Shown here: positions 30,981 through 41,039 of the stretch, piece by piece
How positions within the stretch are numbered: position 1 is the stretch's first letter
Layout of the letters: each line of letters begins with the position of its first letter
Assembly: GCF_037975245.1 (NCBI RefSeq)
Contig: NC_092567.1
Span: 417,501-481,500, forward strand
Length of the DNA stretch: 64,000 nucleotides
Direction: 5' to 3'
Origin: Apostichopus japonicus
Lineage: Eukaryota > Echinodermata > Holothuroidea > Aspidochirotida > Stichopodidae
Position numbers and translations under genes: made by a program
The notes under the pieces: generated by a model
What the model was told of the DNA's origin: nothing
Databases searched by the model: none
The model's input: the letters and a program-made list of their open reading frames with translations, nothing else

Positions 30981-31310
30981 CCAATGTGCGCCTCTGAACA
31001 AAACTTTTCCCATTGGCTGAGGCTAAGTTGCTAACGCTAACCCTATTCCAGACAGTGATTACCACCAATAGGAAACGATTCGATCGGCCAATGAGAAAGC
31101 ACTTTGTTGGAGGTGCACATAAACTGAACTCTTGAACACCCCCGGAATAGATACCACCCTTCAAAACGAGCACGCGCAAAGATGTTAAGAATCCATCTTT
31201 TCACGCCCCGCGTGGTATATTCCGAGGTAAGCCAGATGTCATGTGGGGATCACATGCATATTTGGGTTCGAATGTGGGTATAAAGCTTGGAACCAGGAGC
31301 GAGAAACTCA
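30981..31310 (+). promoter_or_regulatory. Probable promoter of the stichopin precursor gene
   Basis: A TATA box, TATAAAG (31279-31285), lies about 30 bp before a pyrimidine-initiator context (CTCACAC, near 31308). That would give a 5' UTR of about 78 nt before the ATG at 31387. Four CCAAT pentamers lie upstream within about 110 bp: 30981-30985, 31012-31016 (inverted, ATTGG), 31065-31069 and 31088-31092. The TSS is predicted, not mapped. Confidence 0.6.
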
Positions 31311-31386
31311 CACATCTACCAAGAGCCTCAAACGAATAACAGTTGTCATCGCAATCACCGCTGATATCTCACCACTCTCCACTATC

Positions 31387-31393
31387 ATGTTCG
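31387..31393 (+). CDS. Stichopin precursor, exon 1 coding part
   Basis: ATG TTC G followed at once by a strong 5' splice site (G|GTAAGTTT). It contributes Met, Phe and the first base of an Ala codon. Joined to 35561, the split codon G|CC reads Ala and the frame runs through the signal peptide into stichopin. The total is 39 residues, exactly a 22-residue signal peptide plus the 17-residue peptide. The ATG is placed by three facts that agree: a TATA box about 100 bp upstream, a consensus donor in the correct phase, and the resulting precursor length, which matches what I recall for the A. japonicus stichopin precursor. The exon pairing is inferred, as there is no transcript here. Confidence 0.8.
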
Positions 31394-31759
31394 GTAAGTT
31401 TGGTATATTCAAATTTATATACTCCATGGTGGACATTAGTGATAGAGGTTAAGATTGAGTACTTTCTGAACTGCATAACGATATTAAGTTTGATACCGTA
31501 TGATACGAGATACTGGTATTCAAGTTCCAAATTCATTTATATACTCCCAAAACATAAACTTAGAGTCAGTTTGAATTGCCTTAATTAAACAAATTACTAA
31601 GCAATCATTCCAATCACATAACAAACATGAGGTAGAAGAATCAGAAATAAGGTATTTTTTCTGAGTCTAGTCCCGGGATATGTATATATATATATGCAGA
31701 AGCATATATACACAAATAGTATAGTTAGAAGTAATATTAGTGATAACCAACAGAAATAA

Positions 31760-32170
31760 AAGGAGAAGGCACACAAATTGTTCGTTCAGTGCAGCAGGTC
31801 CTAAACTCTGGAATTCTCTACCTCATCACTTGAGAAATATCACATATATTGACACTTTTAAGAAGCATTTGAAAACTTATCTTTTTAGGCTTGAGTATGG
31901 GCATTAATCTCATTCGTTGTTTTATTCACATAACTGTGCCCATATTTATGTATATTTATATATTTTTGTTCTTTATTGTGGTTTATAACCCTGTCTTATA
32001 TCATTTTTTTTACTTTTATTGCTGTTGTTATTACTTTTAGGTTTTCTTAAGTTTGGTAATTTTATATTCCAGGTATTGGTTCTTTTGTACAGTGCTCTTG
32101 AGCATGTTTCATTTCATGATAACAGCACTTTAATATATGGTATTTATATTATTATATATATTGTATAATT
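31760..32170 (+). mobile_element. L2/CR1-type LINE 3' end
   Basis: One frame reads CSFSAAGPKLWNSLPHHLRN, then TFKKHLKTYLFRLEYGH and a TAA at 31905-31907. These are the last residues of an L2/CR1-type ORF2. A typical 3' UTR with AGTGCTCTTGAGCATG and a TATA-rich tail follows. It is 5'-truncated and lies in the stichopin intron in sense orientation. Confidence 0.78.
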
Positions 32171-33687
32171 GCTGAGAAAATATTGATCCAAAAGGCTTAT
32201 AATTTGATAGAATTGTAGAAGATTGTTCCCACTGTTCTCCACCTTTTTACAGTTAGGGTGCACATTTTAAAGGTGTTTCCTCATTGTTTGTTCGTATTGC
32301 ATACATACATACATAAATACAACATGTATTGTATAGCGCTTCTCCAAAAAGATCGAAGCGCTTGAACAACAGCTTAACGAATAGGGGGGAAAAGAGTAAC
32401 TAAGTAACTTAGAATAGAAAGGATTTTAGATGCTTTTTGAAGGTGTTGAAAGTGTCACATAAGAATTGATTGTAGTAATTGTTAGGATTAGGATCTAGGT
32501 TAGGGAATTAGGGTTAGCGTTAGCCAGTAGGGGGATTCTTATAAAAATGTGCGTATTGTCACTGGGTTTATAATTTCAAAACATTACGCTGGAATTTGCA
32601 TGTTGGGATGAAAAAAGTTTCCGGGGTCATCGGGAAATTGTTGCTCCCTTCCTCGTCAATGTTGAAATTCATGGTGCTAGTGAAGGTGATCTGATTATCT
32701 CATAGTTATTATGTATGAATATTTTCGCCTTCGTAAATTCAAACATAAATAAGGCCTCTACGAGTATCTTTTTTCCAAGCATCGGTGAAAACAGCTGAAA
32801 AACCACTGTTGGAGCATATCTACAGCTCGACTCGGATAAGAATGATCACTTTTATACGAAAACAAATATATATAAATGGATGGCACCGTATTATGGACCT
32901 AATTGACAAAAATATCAACAAAATAACGATTTAGATCATAAATATTGAGTTCCATATTACAGAACAATGGAGCAGTTCTGTAGAATTAAAAGAGGTTGAA
33001 TTCTGGTGGTATAAGTGCTGCCCCCAAACAACATCACAATAGGCAAAGTATGGGAAAGAATGAGGACATTATACAAAGTAACAAAAATGCTGCGGGGGTG
33101 AGTCCAGCGCAGATTGTTGAGAACACCGATTCGATCTTTTTGAAACTTGAGTTTGGTGAGTGTACCTTGAGTCGGTCACTGCGTATAAAAGTATCATCAG
33201 CGATGAGGTTTCGCGCGTCTTGATTTAAATATGTCCAATTCGATCAAAACATATCACGCGTGTTGAAAAACGCGCTTCCACGCGTTTGGATATGGCCTTG
33301 TGGACGATGTTTTGAAAATGCACCTAATTTTGTTAAAGTGTAGTGACATCCTCAAGAAAATGGTCTGAAGTTAGGCCGGATTTTACTTTTTGCAGGAAAA
33401 AAAGGAAGCGATGGGTAGAAAAACAGTTTGCTCTTCCATATTGGACTGCTCTTATAAATATTTCTGAAAAGTGTTTCATGTACAGTGGGATATTCCTGGA
33501 GTGCCTGACTCAAAGTCACGCTTAGTGCTGAAAGTGCACAAAAATCACTTGGGAAATTGACTAATCAACTTGTCAGATAAAGAAGAAAACACATTTTCGA
33601 ACATGTTTGTCTGGGTTTTATCAGTTTTCCCTTTTCAATATATCTACTGAGCCCTGAAAGTTCCTTAGGTGACCGACTCATGGTACC
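32171..33687. other. Unassigned intronic interval
   Basis: A TACA/CATA microsatellite (32303-32320) is followed by an inverted AGCGCTTC/GAAGCGCT pair (32334-32362), resembling the 3' hairpin of a SINE or LINE. Nothing else is recognised. Confidence 0.5.
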
Positions 33688-33692
33688 CTAAT

Positions 33693-34662
33693 TGTAGCCG
33701 TGGTGGTGTAGAGGTAGATGTATAGAGTAAGGAGGAAACTGAGGCTTCTACTGGATTACGCACTCGTCTATTTTAATCCGTGAAAACTACAAAAAATATA
33801 TATATAAATTGTCTATAAACGTACAAATTTATCACAAAGCAATCAGTAAATCGCAATCGTCACAAACATACAAGTAACACATAAATACGAGAAAATACAA
33901 CGCAAACCTCAAAGACGCAACTCAAATAGATTCTTCAAATATATATAAATTCTCTATAAACCGCAATAATTAAAACGTAACTCTTTGGTATCCTCTACTT
34001 TTATTCAAACGCAAATCAGTGACAAAGTCACACAGTGTGGATATATTGCACAGGCTGCCACACCCTGGCACAAGTTACAGGTATAGTATTACAGTAGGTG
34101 TCTATACAGGTATAAGCTATCTAGTCACAACTGACTCTACTCAGATCTGGAATGCAAGTCAGGTCCCTGGAACTCTCAATGCCACATGCAGGAATATCCA
34201 AACAGAGGGCATGACCTCACATACTGAATAATCATGAGGCACACTTACATGCCCCCTCAAAATGAATTTAATTCATTTTCTAACATTGAAATACACCAAT
34301 TAAACTTAAACACAAATACAAATGAAACAATTTTTATTATTTTCGAAACAAATTTTGTCAAACACAACAAACATATAATATAGATGAAATTCAGAACACG
34401 CACCAAAACTTAAGCAGTTAAAACCTGTAGGCACCTTATCGCAATTCTATGCATTCGAGTTTTCCACCAAAACAATTACTTTGTGTATTGGTCGTTCAAG
34501 CACTATTACCTTACCCCTACGTTTGCCTTTATCATCTATATGTGCACTTAATGCGACCTTGACGTTTCTTACACAGTTATCATCACCCTGAATAACATCT
34601 ACCACCCTGGCTAATGGCCACTCATGACCTCACATACTGAATAATCATGAGGCACACTTACA
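33693..34662 (-). mobile_element. Internally deleted BEL/Pao LTR retrotransposon
   Basis: A 557-bp LTR (33693-34249) begins TGTAGCC and ends CTTACA on the + strand. It is followed by a purine tract (on the - strand, TTTTGAGGGGGCA), 370 bp of internal DNA, and 39 bp of a second LTR (34624-34662) identical to the LTR end. Direct 5-bp repeats CTAAT flank the whole (33688-33692 and 34663-34667). On the - strand, 34623-34447 encodes the C-terminus of a BEL/Pao polyprotein. The element has lost nearly all of gag-pol and most of its 5' LTR. Confidence 0.85.
34447..34623 (-). pseudogene. BEL/Pao Pol C-terminal fragment
   Basis: 58 codons plus a TAG: EWPLARVVDVIQGDDNCVRN, then a KVAL...RGKVIVLERPIHKVIVL segment. 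The pattern W-x-LA-x-VV...G-x-D-x-x-VR-x-V...RPI-x-K-(V/L) followed by a hydrophobic run is the end of BEL/Pao polyproteins, downstream of the integrase. Everything upstream is deleted, and the frame runs directly into LTR sequence at its right edge. Confidence 0.82.
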
Positions 34663-34667
34663 CTAAT

Positions 34668-35060
34668 GCTACTAATTATGATATTGAATGTGGTTATTCC
34701 AGGCAGGATGCTTATCAATAAACCCTCCGAGAAACTTTGTAACATTAGAGGGCGTGATTTTCAGGTGCTGTTTGAGCTGTCCCGAGCGCGACTATTTTTT
34801 TCCTAGTACGCTAGCGCGAACATTTACCAATTGGCCAATCACATTCGTGGAATTCAGTTTCCCAAAAAACCCAATTTCTCAACAATTTTATCTAGTTTTG
34901 ACCAAAGAATATGAAAGAACCTATTCGATGACGCCTGTGGAGATAACCCTGTTTCCTGAACCCTAACCCTGAATTTAAATCGAATTTAGGAAAATCATGA
35001 GAAAGTATTTTCGCGCTAGCATACTAGGAAAAATAAAGTAGCGTCCCGAGCTGGGTGCTG
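34668..35060. other. Unassigned intronic interval
   Basis: A near-inverted pair, CGACTATTTTTTTCCTAGTACGCTAGCG (34790-34817) and the CGCTAGCATACTAGG region (35012-35042), suggests a small TIR element of about 255 bp. Nothing else is seen. Confidence 0.45.
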
Positions 35061-35096
35061 AAGTTGCCTAGGCAATGCCTGCCGGGTCAACTCAAG

Positions 35097-35330
35097 CGAC
35101 CTCGTTGTCCAACGCGTGAATGTGTGAGGTGGGTTCGACCTCGATGTCCAACGCGTGAATGTGTGAGGTGGGTTCGACCTCGATGTCCAACGCGTGAATG
35201 TGTGAGGTGGGTTCGACCTCGATGTCCAACGCGTGAATGTGTGAGGTGGGTTCGACCTCGATGTCCAACGCGTGAATGTGTGAGGTGGGTTCGACTTCGA
35301 TGTCCAACGCGTGAATGTGTGAGGTGGGTT
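35097..35330. repeat. 39-bp minisatellite, six copies
   Basis: Six almost identical 39-bp units (start CGACCTCGATGTCCAACG, end GTGTGAGGTGGGTT). Because 39 is a multiple of three and no stop falls in the unit, it is open in several frames on both strands. This explains the RCPTRECVRWV-type repeat frame. Confidence 0.95.
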
Positions 35331-35560
35331 CGAGGGGAAATAAATCCATGTGTTTTCCTTGATCTATATTGTGGAGCGCACTGCGCCATGCTTTTAAAAA
35401 ACAACAACATACGACTCATAACCGCAAATAGCCTATATGTAGTGATTTGTCTGTTAACAGTGTCCGGTGTATAGCCTATGGATATACACTCATTATTTTA
35501 TGCTACTACTAAACTATTCTACTAAACTTCTGGTAACAATCCCCCTTTTCCCTACCACAG

Positions 35561-35673
35561 CCCGTGCCGTCATCCTGCTTGCTGTGTTAGCCTGTGCCGC
35601 GCTTACCACCGTCTCGGCCGATAGACAGGGATGGCCGGCCTGTTATGATTCCAAAGGGAACTACAAGTGTTAG
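35561..35673 (+). CDS. Stichopin precursor, exon 2 (signal peptide and stichopin)
   Basis: This exon encodes nearly the whole precursor: [19 protein letters not shown] completes a hydrophobic signal peptide, with likely cleavage after [20 protein letters not shown] then stop follows. I recognise this 17-mer as stichopin, isolated from Apostichopus japonicus body wall, with a disulphide between Cys8 and Cys17. It was reported to modulate the acetylcholine response of catch connective tissue. No dibasic processing site is needed because the peptide follows the signal peptide directly. There is no C-terminal Gly, so no amidation is expected. The acceptor ACCACAG precedes 35561 with a pyrimidine tract. 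GC content is well above that of the flanks. Identity of the peptide is from memory; the sequence match is exact as recalled. Confidence 0.93.
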
Positions 35674-35815
35674 AAGTCGAGCATTCCATAACGGGTAAAG
35701 TTACTTCAATCAGTGTCACTGGAGAATTTTTGTTTATGGATATTCACTTCATAAATCTTTTTCATATCGCAGTAACAAATCACGTAAAAATTTATATACG
35801 GGCATATTTATATAT
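35674..35815 (+). other. Possible start of the stichopin 3' UTR
   Basis: A donor-like CGG|GTAAAG lies at about 35692-35700, only 20 nt after the stop, so a further 3' UTR exon is possible. No AATAAA is found before the TA microsatellite. The nearest are around 36232 and 36296. Confidence 0.35.
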
Positions 35816-35826
35816 ACATACGGGTA

Positions 35827-35922
<96 letters not shown>

Positions 35923-35975
35923 ATATACGGGCATATATATATATATACGGGCATATTTATATATATATATATACC
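35816..35975. repeat. (TA)n microsatellite with CGGGCATA interruptions
   Basis: Long TA runs separated by several copies of ACGGGCATATTTATATA-like sequence. A related pattern recurs around 36950-37020. Confidence 0.92.
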
Positions 35976-37500
35976 CAGGGTTCTGCCCAGGGTGGATTGA
36001 GTGCCGGCAGGACTATCTAAGCGGAGCGCCACCATCGGTTGGCGCGGAGCGTACAAGAAAATTTTGGGTTTTGGAAACCCCCCAATGGCCGGAAACAGCC
36101 CTTCCCGAGTATTCTGACCCACATGTAGACAGCTTTGAAATGAGATCTCATGTCTGGAATTTTTCATAATTAATGAAAAAAGTTAGGACAAATATCTGGA
36201 GCACCAGAGTACAGACCAGCCGGTGGTGCCTATTAAATAAATCATTCAGGCTGAGATGATAATTTTAGATGGACAATGAGTGAGAGTCCACTCCCAAATA
36301 AAGACGAATCATAATGAATTATGTATTCTCTCTCATTTATTCAACATCGGGCCTATAAAATCGGTCCATTGAAAGGATATCACATAATTACAGCAGTGAC
36401 TGCCGACTCTGACCACTCAGCAGACGCAGTGTGTGAGTCTTCGATTCTGTCCATACCAAACACGCATAGCACGATATCAAGGCCCCTTGCTATGGCCATC
36501 TTTATGAAAGTTACCCTTGTAATCACATGTTTTAGGCCACTTGGCAAGATTAACTCAATGCTAAATATTGTTTCCATGTTCTTGTAGAAAACGTAAACTC
36601 CGCAAAATACAATTAGTTGTGATTTTGTAGATATAAATGAAACTATCAAAAGTACGATCGGCAGTTGGAAACGGAAAACAGTCATTGGTCTGGAATGCGG
36701 AACTCTGGTAATTTTTACTAAGTATGACACTGTGATGTGTTGGATATTTTGAACAGTTATGAACTGGATTTTCCCTAGTCTCAAACAGATTGTTTCTGTA
36801 CGTTCGACCCTCCGGCTATGGAGCTGTTTTTTGGAGTTCCTATCGAAAATAAGTGCAGGTCGGAAAAGTCACTCAGGCAGATTGTGGCGGTCGGTAATTC
36901 AGCGTGCTGGTCGGGCCCGACCGGCGCCGACCGGCAGCGGCAGAACCCTGTATACCGTATGTATATACCGTATATATATGGGCATATATCTATATACCGT
37001 ATATATACATATCTGTATGTATGGGCAGCGGCGGCAAAAGAAATCCAAAATTAGAACATTGGTGGGGCGAGGTTAATCTTTTACAACATTTTTGTACTGG
37101 GTCAGCATCGTCATATGTTGCCCCCTACCCCGAATACTTGTAAGCCTACATTGCGAAGGCATTACAATCGGGTAAAACCTTATTTTTGACTTTTCTGACC
37201 ACGAGAAAACCTCTTGAATTTCTCTTCCAGATCGGACCTATTGCACGTGACAGTCAAATTACAAGCATGCCTATGATTTCTGTGGAGTCTGCGGAGAAAA
37301 TGTCCTGATGTAAACATGTAGGCAACAGCTACGGTACCGGACAAACAATAAAGTGTTGGTGGCGGGAATAACGTTAAACGTTTGATCAAACACATTCACT
37401 GGTGGCGGGAATTCAGAATGAACAATTCAAAATCACCACATCAATAAACTTTGAGAAAACACGTTAAAATACTCAATTATTTTGCTCACCAAAATATTTA
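35976..37500. other. Unassigned interval
   Basis: No gene is recognised. Short TATA/CCGTATA-type repeats at 36950-37020 resemble the preceding microsatellite. Frames are short and lack motifs. Confidence 0.45.
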
Positions 37501-37532
37501 CAAATCCAATGCACGTGATACGATTTTCTATG

Positions 37533-37722
37533 TTGTGGGTTTTCAGGATCAGGTATAAGGGATATAACATGTTGTGTGTTTTCAGGATCAGGTATAAGGG
37601 GTATAAGGTGTGTTTTCAGGATCAGGTATAAGGGATATAACATGTTGTGGGTTTTCAGGATCAGGTATAAGGGGTATAAGGTGTGTTTTCAGGATCAGGT
37701 ATAAGGGATATAACATGTTGCT
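37533..37722. repeat. Minisatellite with alternating unit lengths
   Basis: Five copies of TTTTCAGGATCAGGTATAAGG alternate between a longer ending (GATATAACATGTTGTG) and a shorter one (GGTATAAGGTGTG), a higher-order repeat of about 75 bp. Confidence 0.9.
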
Positions 37723-37803
37723 GGACTTGATTTGAATCGATCGCTACGATTTAAGGAAACCACATACGGCTCATCTATGAAACCTGACCGGAGTGTGATC
37801 GTG

Positions 37804-38091
37804 CACTCTTAAACATGTTTTGTAGAGACTACACAACCTGTGTAACTAGTGCACTTATCACAAAATGTGTAGAAATTACACAACAGTTGTGTAGATGTTT
37901 TCAGTGTAAATTACGAGTTTTCTATATGAATGTGTATTATAACCCTGTTCAGGTATTTTAACTCAATGCAGGAATGATCCACATTTAACATGAAAACATC
38001 TACACAACCGTTGTGTACATTTGTACACATTTCGAGATAAATGCACCAGTTACATGAGTTGTATAGTTTTTACACAACCTTTTTTAGAGTG
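37804..38091. mobile_element. Short TIR element (MITE-like, 288 bp)
   Basis: The ends CACTCTTAAA and TTTTTTAGAGTG are inverse. Imperfect inverted arms of about 130 bp share CTACACAACxGTTGTGTA and TAACTxGTGCA blocks. No coding sequence. The target duplication is unclear (possibly GTG or shorter). Confidence 0.7.
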
Positions 38092-39490
38092 TGGATGGAC
38101 ACCTGCGAAAGTTTGCCTTCTCTTTTCGACTGAGTGATCAGAGGATCATGAGACAGGTGTGTATACAATCCCATCCTGCTCTTTGGACCGTCATTTATAG
38201 TCCCCGTCCGATGGACTCGAGTGTGGCCAGTCTTTTAGCCACTTTCTTCATAGATTGTAAAGAGTGGTAGCTCGGTTGCCACAACCGTCATACAGCCATG
38301 CAGAGACCCAACTGTGGAACCTAATTATTCTGCAGAACAATGAATGCAAATCCCCCACTACAACAAAATGAACACACAAGGTCATCAACAACTGTCAAAC
38401 AGCCTCAGATGAGGGGCTCGGGGCGGGGGTGCAGCCCCCCTCCTAACCATTTTTTTTGGGTGAAGATTCGGGCAATATGATGAGAATTTTTCGAGCACCT
38501 ACTGAAAGAAAAAAATATCGCAATGTGTTTTTCAATGGTTAAACTGATATAATTATCATTATTATTGTAACGTCTTCCCCAATAATGCTAACCAATATGG
38601 AAGGGTAATAACACGGCAAATGATTGTATGTTATCAGCATACGATGTAATAACCGATGCATGCCTATATGAAATGCATATTACCATGTTGAACAATTTTT
38701 TGAAAAATTTGGTCATATATTTCGGGCAAGTCGTTACAGTCCCCCCCCCCCAAAAAAAAATCAAATTCGGCTCCTACGCCAATGAGCAAAGGGTTCCTAG
38801 CCTATAAGCTTGAATCCCGATTGGAACAAACATAAAACTTCCTAAAGTACTGTACTCATGATTGCATTATTCTGTTTATCTCCTGAATTTTAGGTTCAAA
38901 GGTTAGTTGTTCATTACTGAGCCCGAGAGGGACATGAGAAAATATGTTTTCGGACAAGGGAGAATAGTCTCCGTTAATTATCACAGGATAATTTGAAGAT
39001 CGTGATTATTATCTCGATATCATTATCTCGATATCTGTTGATTACCTTGGGATCATGATACTATCTCAGGATAATTATCTCGTACACTTTTGATTACTTC
39101 GAGATAATAATATTATCTCGGGAGGGTAATCTCAAGATTTTTACATTATCTTGAGATAGTGTTATTATTTTTGTTTTTGTGTGTGTTACGTTGCCATTGT
39201 AAATGTGATAACTGGGTAATACAGATGCGTGCGAATATCAAACTTGGTAAGGGGGGCTGTTCCCCTGGGTGGAGGGGGTAGCTCTGTGTTTTCTACTTAT
39301 GCTTCAAGGTCATTTGATGAACACATGTCAAAATATGGAAAGCGTTTGAACACGATAATGGGAGAAAGCAGGCTTTGTACTTGGCCTGTGAGTCACCAAT
39401 ATGGAATTCAAACCTCTTGTTAAACGGTGCCATGCAAAAGTCAACATGCCTTGTATAGTAGGTTGCCTTGTATAGTAGTTTGTTGATATG
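38092..39490. other. Unassigned interval with palindrome cluster
   Basis: No gene. A cluster of short near-palindromes of the type TTATCTCGAGATAA lies at about 38978-39165 (several ATCTCGATAT, ATCTCAGGATAAT and ATCTTGAGATAG variants). It contains a poly-C/poly-A junction (38743-38761). Confidence 0.5.
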
Positions 39491-39950
39491 TGTAAAAGTA
39501 AGTAGGCCTGACGTTTCGATCCTAGCAGGATCTTCTTCAGAGGCTAAATGACAAGTACAGTAACAGAAGGGACAAAAACACGCACAGAAAACAGACAGGT
39601 TAATGAGCACGGTGAACACAATTATAATAGATGAAAGGGGATTATAAGTAGACAATGGATGGTGAGAAGAAAGCAACAGGGAAAGAGGAGAGGTAGGAGA
39701 TAAACAGTGGAGGGACAAAGAGAGTTTGTTGATAAAGAGTGCAAGGAACCCATTAGTTTTGGTGTCACTTCATCATTGAGGTCAACAGAGGCAGGATGCT
39801 GAGAAATTGTAAACACGATAATTGTGAAACACAAATTATCTTCATTCTCGGTCTGATGCATCACTTATAGCGTGCACGTAACTAACTGTTTTAGTACCAT
39901 TCACGGACATTTGATTAGATTGAAGGGTAGACAACCAAATAATACAAACT
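39491..39950 (-). mobile_element. Penelope-like / hammerhead-like relic
   Basis: On the - strand, 39545-39507 reads GCCTCTGAAGAAGATCC, loop TGCTA, GGATCGAAACGTCAGGC. CTGA-x-GA, a GATCC/GGATC stem and GAAAC are the arrangement of a hammerhead ribozyme core with CTGAAGA in place of CTGATGA. Such sequences are common in the terminal repeats of Penelope-like elements. No reverse transcriptase is present nearby; the extent of the relic is a guess. Confidence 0.5.
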
Positions 39951-41039
39951 TAGGTTACTACCAATAGAGAGTGCAAGGAACCTACCGAATATGGCATTGC
40001 TTCAATTGTATTCGAAGTGATCACATTCAAAATCTGAAAAATGTTGTGGACACGATAAACGAGACAAGTGCCTACAGGCGCGAAGAGTGTGCCTATGGAG
40101 TTGAGCGAAGCCTTACATTTATAGTTCTGTTTCATGATCATGCTTATGACAGAGATCAGGAAGCCAAGAATTATTCACTTCTCAACATTATATCCTCACA
40201 AAGGGGGTGTTATATTTTCTCATCTCCACCGCTGGCAATTGTTTGTGTTAGCGCGATAACTCTCCAATGCAATGTCGTATGGATTTGAAACTCTGCACAC
40301 AATGTGCCCATGATAACAATCTCTAATGAGCAGGGGCTGCGGCTATCTTGGAATTGTAACGTCTTTTTCTTCATCACGTTTTTGCACATTTCGAGACATT
40401 CCAAGTCATTTGGAGCGAATTTTCGTTTTTGCCAATCACGAGCTCGCGGGCAACAATTTTTGACGAAGTTTTTTGAACGCATATTTGCACAGCTCAGGGT
40501 ATTTGGAGTCAATTCTTCATTTTCGCCCATCACCACCTTGAGTGTCGCCCTTCTGCAATTTGTCGTTTTGGCCCATCATGTCCTCGGACAACACCCGTTT
40601 GCGATATTTTTTCCCCAATTTTTATCTGATATTTGCTCATTTCGGAGTATTTCAAGTCATTTGAAATCCACTTTTCGTTTTCACCCGTCACGACCTGGGG
40701 CGATACCTTTTGGGGGATTTTTGGTCTGTATTGCCCGTTTATTGACCTTTCACCTTTTCCCTCTGGAGGTCAAAGTTGTACTCCAGTCTGCGCTCCATCA
40801 TATTCAAGTTTCACCAAGATCAATCAACAAACCAACGTTCCATGGACGGACGGACGGACGGACGGATGGACAGATAGCTCGATGGACAGGGGATGTGGTG
40901 GATTAGAATAACTCAACTAGCTATTGCTGGATTGGGCTAAACAAGGCAATCCGCCCCAAGAGTCTCGCCTGGTTGAGTGATCAGTGTTTTTTTCCATCGG
41001 GACCCCACGTGGACCATAACCACCAATTTCATGGGAATC
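39951..41039. repeat. Diverged dispersed repeat
   Basis: Between about 40370 and 40720 three diverged copies of a 120-bp unit (GCACATTTCGAGACATTCCAAG...; GCACAGCTCAGGGTATTTGG...; GCTCATTTCGGAGTATTTCAAG...) share TTTTCGTTTTxxCCxxTCACGACCT. A GGAC microsatellite follows at 40848-40870. A 200-codon frame across it is a repeat translation. Confidence 0.55.

Larger units (their letters stand above)
31394..35560 (+). other. Intron of the stichopin precursor gene (4167 bp)
   Basis: Begins GTAAGTTTGG and ends in a pyrimidine-rich tract and acceptor (CCCCCTTTTCCCTACCACAG). Two branch-point-like CTACTAAA sequences lie about 35-55 nt before the acceptor. It hosts an L2-type fragment, a deleted BEL/Pao element and a 39-bp minisatellite. 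Confidence 0.75.

Noticed and set aside
34790-35042. Possible 255-bp TIR element with ends around CTAGTACGCTAGCG
   Set aside because: The inverted match is short and imperfect and no target duplication was found. Left as unassigned.
35055-35474. 139-codon RCPTRECVRWV repeat protein
   Set aside because: Direct translation of the 39-bp minisatellite, open equally on the other strand. It lies within the stichopin intron.
35467-35560. Extension of the stichopin frame upstream of 35561 (68-codon frame)
   Set aside because: The upstream part reads through branch points, a pyrimidine tract and an acceptor CAG. The signal peptide begins after the splice site, and ATGTTCG at 31387 supplies the start.
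37533-37722. Possible CRISPR-like repeat-spacer array (also 42155-43280 and 56966-57275)
   Set aside because: Units are contiguous tandem repeats without unique spacers, in an animal genome.
40304-40906. 200-codon + strand frame
   Set aside because: It spans diverged copies of a 120-bp repeat and a GGAC microsatellite. No domain is recognisable.
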